NCBI RefSeq assembly: GCF_030445035.2
Contig: NC_080694.1
Span: forward strand, 71,749,147-71,813,146
Length of the DNA stretch: 64,000 bases
Reading direction: 5' to 3'
DNA from: Dasypus novemcinctus
Taxonomy: Eukaryota > Chordata > Mammalia > Cingulata > Dasypodidae
The notes under the pieces were generated by a model, which was not told where the DNA came from, did not search any database, and was given only the letters and a program-made list of their open reading frames with translations. Numbering within the stretch: position 1 is the stretch's first letter; every line of letters begins with the position of its first letter. A program made the translations under genes and the position numbers. Shown piece by piece: positions 50,831 to 60,900 of this stretch.

Positions 50831-53800
50831 TGAAAGGACAAGCACTACATGACCTCTCCTATATGAAATAAGTAAACCAAGCTGTCTCAGAGAGCTAGAG
50901 ATTGGATGATAAACTTTAAGGTAGTTGGAGGGTAGAGGAAGGTTGTGAGCTGACAGCTATTCAGGTGAAATCTATGATAAACTGGAGTAAGTATTAGTAC
51001 AGGGAAGGGATAAAATAGGGGCATAGGGATAACTTTGGGATGGGCTGCGTGGGCTTTAAGGGTACTAGGGGTGGGAGGATGGGTCAAATTGCCCACGAAA
51101 TTGGGGAGAGGGTGAGGGGAACATTTGATCATGGGAGATTGTTAGTTTTGTGGTTGAAATTGTGGTTCAGAGAAAACTCTTTAGAGAATGTAATATGGAA
51201 GATTGCCTGTTTGGAATGCTTAAGGGGAGGGCATCTTATACAGGGCAAGTTTCTGGGGAATGTGAGTGTGCTCATTTTGTCATAGCAGATTATATCATTG
51301 GGTAGAGACCCATACAATGATAGTGAAGGTATACCCACATCCTGGGGAGGACTAATGTTCTCAAAAAGAGGGATTTGTATATCTTGAGAGAATCAGTAAC
51401 TCCCAATGGGTTAGGGCAGTCAAGTATGTGAAGCCCTCAACATTTTTGCAAGTATCTCTGAATATGATCCCTCAAGTAACGAAGATTGATTGTCATGGTG
51501 GGCCCTGAGGGGAAGGGGAAAGAGGTGTTGAATACATGGAATGAGGGTAACTTTGGGGGAAGGGGAGTGTTCCACAAGATCGTGCCATGATGGATATAGG
51601 TCATTTTAAATTACACCGAAAATGTATAAAAGTCTATAGGCTAAAATGTAAACCATAATATAAAACTTAAGATAACTAAAGGTTTAGAAAATTGTATCAT
51701 CTAAAAGATAAACCATAATGTAAACCCAAATGGAACCATGTTTGAAAGCTATTGTTTCTTTGACCTAAAGTAAGGGGGAAATGGAAAGGAGAAATGAGTT
51801 TATATGGCTACGAGTTTCTAAAAAAGAGTCTGGAGGCTGGCAGAAGGATTGCCCTCATGCACAACTGAGCAGAGTCAGAGAGACAGATAAAGCAGATACA
51901 ACCCCCAGATATTGGTTCCTTTGAGGGCTAAAGAGACCCATGGGAGTTATGGTCATGGCCGATGGGGTTAACTACCAGGGCAGATGGCCCCTCTTTGGAA
52001 ATGGTGTTTATGTGTGATGAATCTGGACTCAGATGGGATCTCCCTTCATAAGACTTTCATGCTAATGTGCTGGAGGTGCAGTTAATGTTGGGGTTTAAGA
52101 TATATTTAGGGGATTTGAATCTCTGGACTGACAATGTGATAGCCAGGTCCTGAGCCTCTACAGACTCCAGCACCTACAATCTGATCTATTGGACTTACCA
52201 CACTCAGCTAAGATGGAGTTGAAGAAGGACAACCACCACACCATGGAGCCTAGAGTGATTACAACTGAAAATGGGAGGATTGCATCCAGCATCCATGTGG
52301 AATCTGAGCCTCCTCTTGACATAGAGGTGCAATGGACACAACCAATCCAATGTCCACATAGAAGAGGTGGCATTGGATTGGGAAAAGTGGACATGGTGGA
52401 TGATGGGTATGGGGAAAGGCAGGAAGAGATGAGAGGTGGAGGCGTCTTTGGGACATGGAGCTGCCCTGGATGGTGCTTCAGAGGTAATCACCGGACATTG
52501 TAAATCCTCACAGGGCCCACTGGATGGAATGGAGGAGAGTATGGGCCATGATGTGAACCATTGTCTATGAGGTGCAGAGGTGCCCAAAGATGTACTTACC
52601 AAATCCAATGGATGTGTCATGATGATGGGAACGAGTGTTGTTGGGGGGGGAGAGGGGGGGTTGGGGGGTGGGGTTGAATGGGACCTCACATATATATTTT
52701 TAATGTAATATTATTACAAAGTCAATAAAAAAAAATCAATGAAATTCAAATAAAATGGTTAAGTAAAAAAAAAAGCGAAAGCTATTGTTTCAATGTCTGT
52801 ACATTAGCTGCAGCAAATATAATATGAACATGTAAAAAGATCACTATTGAGGAAGGGACAAAGGGTTTGATGTTGGATATGTGGGAGTACCATATATTGT
52901 ATATGTGAATTACTGTGACCTAAAACGTATTTCAAGAGAAACTTAATAATCAGGGGAACAAAGTGAGAAAGAAAGGAGATTGACACTGAGGTAGAAATGG
53001 AAGAAATTCCTTTGCCACTGTACAAACAGCAATACCTGCAGCAGTGATGAAAGGCAAAATGTCAAAAGCAAAGCTATTTCTTTTTTTTTCTTTTCTTTGA
53101 TACCCCAATTTATATTTCCTTTACTTATTTTTTCTAAATTTCTATGTATTCTATATCTAACCTTTAAACTCATCACTATATTCCATTTTTCTATTAATAG
53201 AACCTGGCAATATATTGGGCTTTCTTTTTGAAGACGTTTGGACTACAGAGAGGTTCATCTATCGCAGGGGAGGAGCTTTTGTGTGCCGCATCATTGGTGG
53301 GGGGCACACTGTTGGGAGGAAGTTCTCCAGGGCATGTATACAGGGTACACAGAAAGGTTTGGATATTTTCATAGTGGTTTCATTTGGAAATGACAGATGA
53401 GAGAGTGCTGAATTCCTGACCAGTGGAGCTCTATCACATACCCCAATGGAACAACAGTCCCCCAAGTGCAATGGCAAAGACCAATAAAGATGGATGGTCC
53501 AACGGTGAGCCCCTGATACTGATGGCTCTGATTATGAGTCTGTGTGCCTGAAAAATGAACTAGGCCTATAGCTGTGGGGTGCCTAAAGTTACCTCCTGAG
53601 AGCCTCCATGTTGCTCAAATGTGGCCACTCTCTAAGTCAAACTCAGCATATACATGCATTGCCTTCCCACCATTGTGGGACAAGACTACTAGGGATGAGC
53701 CTCCCTGGCACCAAGGGATTACAACCAAGCACCAGTTGATGATGTAACTACAAAAAGACCATGAACGAAGAGGTCGACTTATATCTGCAGAATATCTCAG

Positions 53801-54888
53801 CCTACATATAATATCAGGTGTTAAAAACTGCTTTTTGACTTTGGATAAAAAAGGGGGAAATGGAAAGGAGAAGAGAGTTTATATGGCTAAGAGTCTCCAA
53901 AAATAGATGGGAGGTCATCAATGGGTGATGCTTATGCATGCCTCAGCAGGGTACCAGAGACAGCCAAGATAGATGGAAAGTCAGGAGCTGGTTCTCCTGA
54001 GGGCTGCAGTGACCCACAGGTTCTATGGTCAAGGCAGATGGCTCTGGAGTTCAGGGCCATGTCAGTTGGCCCTAATTTGGAGTTTGTGTTCCTGAGTGTG
54101 ATGGAGTTGGTCTCAGATATAACCTTTCTACATATGCCTCTTCTGTTACTTTTACCAGACCTGTGGTTGGCATTTGGGTTGGTGTATACTCAGGAAACCT
54201 GGAGCTCTGAACTGTCCATATGATGGTCAGGCCCTGGGCCTCAATAGACTTGCAGCTCCTACCCTCTGGTTTCTTGGACTTACCCTGGCCAGCTGACAGG
54301 GAGGTGAAGAGGGTCAACCACCACACCAGGGAGCCAAGAGTGCATACAGTTGCAAGCAGGAGAATTGCATCCATCATCCATGTGGAATATAAACCCCCTC
54401 TTGATGTAGAGAGGGACTGGACATAACCATCCCAGGATTCACAAGATGCAGGAATAGAGTATGGATTAGAGTGGACTTACTGGTGTTCTGCTGGGGAACT
54501 ATGGTGATTAGTAAGGGAAGAATTTGTATTAGTGATGTGGAGAGGGTGGACACGGTGGTTGCTGATGATCAGGAGAGGGAAGAAAAGATATGGTGTGGGG
54601 GCATTTTCAGGATTTGGAGTTGTCCTAGGTGGTGCTTCAGGGATGGAGCTGGACATTGTGTGTCCTGTCATGGCCCACTGGGTGGGCTGGGGGAGAGTGT
54701 CAACCTAAATATGGACCACTGTCCATGTGCTGCAGTGGTTCTCCAGAATGTATTCGCTGGGTGCAGTGGATGTACCACAATGATGGAAGAGATTGTTGAT
54801 TTGGGAGGGGTGGTGTGGGTGGGATAGGGGGTATATGGGGACCTCATGTTTTTTCAATGTAACCTTTAAAAGAAAATAAAGAAAAAAA
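50831..54888 (+). other. Composite 3' UTR of the full-length L1
   Basis: First module to ~52945, interrupted by the nested insert, with an L1 3'-end-like block at 51630-51743 and 52792-52945. The middle segment is 53210-54640 and the terminal module 54640-54868, followed by an A-rich tail. The middle segment carries the shared antisense frame (54072-54377, minus). The 3' part carries a sense frame (54471-54827). No known domain was recognised. Confidence 0.75.
51759..52776 (+). mobile_element. Nested 5'-truncated L1 tail (1018 bp)
   Basis: It is flanked by a perfect 15-bp target-site duplication, gaaagctattgtttc, at 51744-51758 and 52777-52791. It is homologous to the last kilobase of the same L1 family and ends in a mixed A-rich tail (52718-52776). 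It interrupts the 3' UTR of the full-length L1, so it is younger. It carries its own copy of the antisense frame (52158-52394, minus). Confidence 0.95.
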
Positions 54889-54902
54889 CAAAAGCAGTTG
54901 CT

Positions 54903-55434
54903 ATGGAGTATGAAGTTGCCAGTACAGAAAAGACAGGTCTAAGGAGATTTTGATGTGCCATATTTTTGGGGAAAATAATACAAGTTTTAGTGATTGGCTT
55001 TAATCTTTGCAGCCCATCATTCATTCTATTTCTCTCTTCGTCTTTCACAACTTCCTCATATTTTGTGTCTAATTAGAAGTATGCATGTTAAATATAATGA
55101 GAAATATATTTTAATCACTCACAGTTATAAATTACTTTGCCAAATGTTACAAGATTCATTCCATCTTTGCTCTCAGAGATTGTGCAACATTTATCACATA
55201 GAGTTTGGTAATGCTAATTGCAAATTATCTTTCTTCCCCTCTCTTTTCCTTTTGTTCTCTTCATCAAATTTCTCAATTTATTTAATCTCTCTCCCATGTT
55301 CCTCCCTCTCCCTTTTATCCCTGCTATCCCTCAAACTCCTCCCTTTTCCTTCCCTCTTTCCTCCCTCTTTCTCCTCTTCCTATTTCTCACCTTCATGTTC
55401 TCTTTTGATTTCTGAGCTTTAATTTTCCCTCAGC
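54903..55434. other. Unassigned DNA, former upstream flank of the OR pseudogene
   Basis: Before the L1 inserted, this sequence lay directly upstream of the OR pseudogene at 45011. 55220-55400 is pyrimidine-rich. No promoter was identified. Confidence 0.4.
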
Positions 55435-55640
55435 CACCTTCAACCTGTGTGATCTGAGAAAAATTATTTAACCTTTTGATTTCCTATATTAGTTCTTTTT
55501 TTGAAGTTTTGTATCTGGAAAATAGATGAAATCATAGAAGCTATCTATGCTTGGTGGAAATTTTAAATGTGAAAAAAATGAAGAAATACAGAAAAGAATT
55601 CCTAGCATATAGTAATTATTCAATGTATGTTAGCTGTAAT
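55435..55640 (+). repeat. MIR SINE fossil
   Basis: Order of the MIR 3' half: caacctgtgtgatctgag, aaattatttaaccttttgat, tctggaaaatagatgaa, ttcctagcatatagtaatta, caatgtatgttagctg. Well matched to the consensus layout. Confidence 0.78.
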
Positions 55641-58107
55641 AGGCATCATTGTGATGATGATAATATTATCAAAGGATGTTTCTATGTTCAAAGCACCAAA
55701 AAATTTCTGACTAAGAGTAATAATAATATTTAGAAAAAAGGAGTGCCATATCCTTACATTACCTTTTTCACAATAAAACTGGGAAGGTAATTGTGCCTAC
55801 ATTCCTGACTTTATAAATCTGCACCTTTATCTTACAGATAGTGAGTTCCGGGTTTAAATGGCCTCTTCTGTTCAATGAAGAATATCATTTGGTCATTTAT
55901 TTTAGTATTTCACAATCTTCATTTGTACTAAATCTTGACTCCTGTTTAATAATCCTCTAACCTCATACACTTCTACATTTCCAAATGTTTTAATTTTCAT
56001 GTATTAAGAACATTACTCAGAGAGGCTCCCAAAAGGACTTTCTGAAGGTGAGACATTAATGCTAATGGCTTGAAAAAGATTTTACAAATCTATGCCTTTC
56101 AGTGACCCTTTTGCCTGCACCTCCTTCCAAGAAATTTAAACTCCTGGGCTGTCTTCTCTCATTAAAATAAACAATTTTGCTGAAATAGTTTTATTTATGT
56201 CAATATTTAAATTGAAATATTCCTTTTCCAATTTTTTTTCAGTTTATCAAATAATAAGGTATTAAGAGAAATCATCAAACCACTGACGTGGAATTCTAGG
56301 TATTCTATTTTTATAGTCTATCCTTTTTCTCCAAATCTTTCTAAAACCCTAACTTTGAGAATCCATACTTACAGTCAACAGATGGAGGAGAGTTTTCATT
56401 AGAGAACCATATAGTAACTTGATAAGCAGAGCAGCAGCTATCCTTTACTGATTTCTTATCACGAACCTAACCATTGCTAAATGAATTAGCTTATTTAATC
56501 CTCTCAAAGAATTTTAAAAAAACAACTTATTAGATAGTAAAACAGGCCGACAGATCCCTCTTTCTTTATATTATCATATTTATATATCCTATAATTGTCA
56601 TCAGTTTTAAATAATCCTAAAAATGATGCAGAAAGTAAGCTGGAGAAAACCACAATTTTGAAATTAAGGTGAAAATTTTAAAATTAAAAAAAAAAATAAA
56701 GCATTGTGTCAAGTGTCCCACTCAAGCCAGGAATCAAGGAAAAAATGTGACATTGTCTGATGTTTACTTTCTATTATGTAGTCATATTTTGGCACTGTGA
56801 ATGCATAATCTCACTTCAATGCAGTTTCAGCAACATAGTGATACATCATGCAGGCATTTATCTAAAGAACTTTACCTCAGAATGTGTCTTTGCTCTTACC
56901 CAGCTTGCTGGGTTCATTTCTTAAACACCCCAGTCTAGTCTTTTCCATCCCCTTCCATCCCATTTACAATAGTCCCATTTAGATTCACCCACACACAGGA
57001 GCAGCCCCATCATATTCTTGCAATCAGTAGTTCTCAGGACTTTCCCAGACCCAAAATTAAGATGCCTCTTGTTCCATCCAGTGACATTCATCTACTTCAT
57101 AAACCTAACACTGGTTTATGCTGATTGTCTATTAGAATTGTTTCTCCTCCCCAAGTTCTCTTTTTTTAGAGCAGTGCTCTATTTGTACATCTGTCTATAT
57201 CTCTGTCCTTATGTCTCTCTTATCTCTCCCAGTTCCTTTTTTATTACTAATCACTGAGATGTATTTTTCCCTGGACTGAATATGTGCATAAAGCTATTGG
57301 TTGAGAGGAAGTGTCATAGTATAGCTGGATTTCACCATGCAAAGTACAAAACCCTTCCTTCATCTCTGCTTGTGGGTAGCTTGCCTACTTTCTGTAAATA
57401 TCACCTCCTCTGTTTCTCAGAGTTAACAGCATCTGGGGCCATTCATGCTGTGGGTACAAATGTAGGACTCAGCATTTACATCTTACCCTCTGAAGTGTGA
57501 CAATGGGTCCAATCTCTTCAGCCCAGACTCAAGGCCAGCAGAGCAGCAATGGGCAGTTCTGTGACCTTGGACTTGCCTCATGCACAGGAACAGGGACCTA
57601 CTCAAGCACGCTGTGCACATTTTCCCTGAAGGCCCAAAGCCCTCTCTGATGCCATGGGGACCCACGTGGCACACAGAAAAGTGGCTCTCAGAAATGTAGG
57701 CAATTTAATGACCCTAGGGGCAACTTTCAAAAAGTAAGTATGGTAATGTTCCAGGTACTCCTCTTTCAGATGAAAATAACCTGTGTGCTGTTCTGAGCTC
57801 CTGGGAAGAATGGGCTCCCCTTTCTTGCACACAGAATGGCTAATGCAATCTAGTATTAGCTCTCTTCCTTATCTGTTTCACACTTCCTGTTATCTTCCTC
57901 ATACTTCCTGACATCACCTCCCAAGTCAGCGATTTGCACCCAACTCCTTGCCTCAAGCTCCGCTTTCAGGGAAATCTAAATAAACTAAGAGAGCTGGTTC
58001 TGGTAGTGACCCTAGAAAACAGGCCCTTAGAGGAGGATTAGAGAAATGAAGCTCTCTCCAGTCAAATTGAAACAGGGCCTCCATTGCTGGGGCTAAATGA
58101 GGTAGTG
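55641..58107. other. Unassigned DNA with one MIR fragment
   Basis: No gene was recognised. A MIR fragment is listed at 56430. The 57018-57832 block is less AT-rich and carries short overlapping ORFs on both strands with no recognisable domain or splice structure. Confidence 0.4.
56430..56545 (+). repeat. MIR fragment (5' half)
   Basis: agcagctatcctttactga, then aattagcttatttaatcctc and tagtaaaacaggccg follow the MIR 5'-half order. Confidence 0.65.
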
Positions 58108-58344
58108 GTGCTCAGTATGCTGCAACATAACCATGGTAAGTTTGGCATACTACAACATCACCATGACATGCTTGGCATGCTGTAATATCACAACAGTCTT
58201 GGCATACTGAAACATCAACATAATGTGCTCAGCATGTTATAACATTGCTATGACATGTTTGGCATTCTATAACATCACCATGACATCCTTGGCATGTTGC
58301 AACATCACCTTGACGTACTTAGCATGTTGTAATACCATCATGAC
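58108..58344. repeat. Diverged minisatellite, ~8 units of ~30 bp
   Basis: The unit resembles cttggcatgctgtaacatca plus ccatgacatg. About eight copies of 26-32 bp are consecutive, each with GGCAT or AGCAT, a (g/c)taacatca-like core and a ccatgac ending. Divergence between units is substantial. Confidence 0.88.
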
Positions 58345-58524
58345 CACTAGTCTTACCTGCTGTGACTTGGGGTGAAGACACAGGAAAAGGAGAAGCATTA
58401 GTGCCTGAGGTATATCTAAACTTAACAGGTATGGGGGGAAAGGGTAATTAGATAATCGCTGAGTTGATTGGGTTTTATTGGCTGTTTTGGAAGCATTTAA
58501 GAAAGAATAGCCTCCTGTTTCTAA
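58345..58524. other. Short unassigned spacer before L1 copy 3
   Basis: Nothing was recognised. A possible target-site duplication partner (aagaaagaatagc at about 58499) resembles aagaaataatagc after the L1 tail near 63898. Confidence 0.4.
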
Positions 58525-60900
58525 GTTGGCTAATGATTTCTACAATGCCAACATCACCCTAATACCAGAGCCAAACAAAGACACCACAAGGAAGGAAAAC
58601 TACAGCCCAGTCTTGGAGTGGGTTGTTGGGTATGTGAGAACCTCTTCTATTTTTTTAATGTAACAATTTTTTGTGATCTACGTACCTTCAAAAAAATACA
58701 ATAAAAAGAATTCTCAAAAAAATAGTTGCTAATTACATTCAACAACATGTCAAGCTAATTATATCCCATGACCAAATGGGTTTCATCCCTGGTATGGAAG
58801 GATGGTTCAACATAAGAAAATCAATCAATGTAATACACTACATAAAGAGATAGAAGAAAAAAAATCACATGACCATCTCTATAGATGCAGAAAAAGCATT
58901 TGGATTTGGCATAATATAACACCCTTACCTGATAAAATCACTACAAAAGATAGGAATGGAAGGAAATTTTCTTGACATGATAAAGGGTATATATGAAACC
59001 CCACAGTGAACATTGTATTCAATGGAAAATTCTAAATGCTTTCCCTTTAAAATCATCAACAAGACAAGGGTATCCACTTTCATGGCTGCTATTTAGCATT
59101 GGGTTAGAAGTACTTGCAAGAGCACTCGGGCAAAAAAAAAAGATATAAAAGACATCCAAATTTGAAAGGAAGGAAAAAATTCACTATTTGCAGATGACAT
59201 GATCCTATACATAGAAGGTCCTGAGAAATCTACAACAAAGCTTCTAGAGCTTATAAATGAGTTCAGTAAGTCTCAGTTTATAAGATCAATGTGTGAAAGT
59301 AAGTAGCATTTCTGTACACCTACAATGAACAATCTGAGGATGAAATCAAGAAAACAATCCCATTTGCAATATCAAGTAAAATAATCAAATACCTAGGAAT
59401 ATATTTAAAGATGTAAATGACTTATACACAGAAAACTACACATCTTTGTTAAGGGAAATCAAAGAAGACTTAAATAACTGAAAGAATAACCCCTGTGCAT
59501 GGATAGGAAGACTAAATATCATTAAGATACCTATTCTACTCAAACTGATCTATAGATATAATGCAACCCCAAACAATTGTCAGCAAATCATTTTTTACTC
59601 AATTGGATAACCTAACTATGAAATTTTTCTGGAAGGGCAAGAGGCCCCAAATAGCCAAAGACATATTTTAAAAAAATGAAGTCATAGGAATTACACTACG
59701 GGTTTAAAATATGCTACAAATCTACAGTGGTCAAAACTACATGGTATGGCACAAGGATAAATATAATGAGAAATGCAACCAAATTAAGAGTTCTGAGACA
59801 GATCCTCACATATACAGTCATCTGATATTCGACAAGACCATCAAGCCCACTCAAGTGGAGAGAATGGCCTCTTCAACAAAATCGTGCTTTGAGAATTGGA
59901 TATCCATAACCGAAAGAACGAGAAAGGAACACTATCGCACATCTTATACAAAAATTAACTCAAGATGGGTAAAAAAATCTAAATATAAGAGCCAAGACTA
60001 AAAAGACCTTGGAAGATATTGTAGGGAAGCATCTACAGGATCTTGTAAGAGGAAATGGTTTCCTGAATTTTACATCCAAAGTACAAGCAAGAAAAGAGAA
60101 AATAAATAAATGGACTGCCTCATAATTAAATCTTTTGCACCTCAAAGAAGTTTGTTGAGAAAGTGAAAAGGCAAACTACTCAATGGGAGAAAATATTTGG
60201 TAACCTTATATCTGACAGGGGCCTAATATCACGCATACATAAAGAAATCCTACACTTCAAAAATAAAAAGGGAAACAACATATTTAAAAAATGGTCAAGT
60301 GATTTGATTACACATTTCTCCAAAGAAATAGAAATGGCTAAAAAAAAAACATGCAAAGATGCTCAGCATATCTAGCTATTAGGAAAATGTCAATCAAAAC
60401 TACATTAAGATAACATCTTACACTCATTAGACTCGTGGCTATTAAAATAAAAGAGGAAAAAAATAAAAAATAAATAAAGATAAATTAAAAAAATAAAAGT
60501 TAAATAACAGAGGGCAACAAGTGTTAAAAAGGATGTGGAGAAATGACAAAATTCATCCACCGCTGGTGGGAAAGTAGAATTGTCCAGCCATTGTGGCATA
60601 CAGTTTGGCAGACCTCAGAAAACTAACTCTAGATGTGCCATATGATCCAGCAATTTCACTGTTGGCTATATACCCAGAAGAATTGAAATCAAGGACACAA
60701 ACAGATATATGCACACCAAAGTTCACAGCAACATTATTCTCTATTGACAAAAGTTGGAATATACCCAAATGCTCTTCAACAGAAGAATAGATAAAGAAAT
60801 TGTGGTATATACATACAATGGATTATTACTTAGATGTAAGAAGGAATATAATGTTAACACTCAAGATAACATGGGTGAATCTTGAAGACCTTATGTTGAG
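58525..60900 (+). pseudogene. L1 ORF2 remnant of copy 3
   Basis: Frames are broken throughout. Landmarks: ccaaacaaagacaccacaag (fingers), tagatgcagaaaaagcattt (palm, near 58885), and the catalytic FADD box intact at 59187-59198. The C-terminal part is legible at 59711-60001 and 60163-60375, with the GYIP-like segment near 60660. Multiple stops make it non-functional. Confidence 0.88.
58613..58712 (+). mobile_element. ~100-bp L1 3' tail inside L1 ORF2
   Basis: This block (tgggttgttgggtatgtgag ... ttaatgtaacaattttttgt ... A-rich end) is the terminal ~100 bases of the same L1 family. It interrupts the RT sequence between aaactacagcccag and ttctcaaaaaaatag. About 25 bases of host ORF2 are missing at the junction and no duplication is visible, so insertion with a small deletion, or recombination, is likely. 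Confidence 0.75.

Larger units (their letters stand above)
45061..54888 (+). mobile_element. Full-length LINE-1 with target-site duplications
   Basis: A complete L1: 5' UTR, ORF1, ORF2, long 3' UTR and A-rich tail. It is flanked by a perfect 14-bp target-site duplication, caaaagcagttgct, at 45047-45060 and 54889-54902. Without the nested 1018-bp insert and its duplication it is about 8.8 kb, longer than typical mammalian L1s because of the ~3 kb 3' UTR. ORF1 has two stops. ORF2 has many breaks, a large endonuclease deletion and a mutated RT active site. It is a dead but nearly complete copy, and the best reference in the window for its family. Confidence 0.95.

Noticed and set aside
52204-52689. 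161-codon minus-strand frame
   Set aside because: It lies inside the nested L1 tail in a frame other than the one shared between copies. Only the frame at 52158-52394 recurs in the other copies.
57018-57832. Cluster of short ORFs in a less AT-rich block that could be exons
   Set aside because: No splice-site pairing, conserved domain or single dominant frame. Coding status cannot be supported.
58108-58344. Regular ~30-bp repeats resembling a CRISPR array
   Set aside because: Units are contiguous and diverged with no unique spacers, and the DNA is plainly mammalian. It is a minisatellite.
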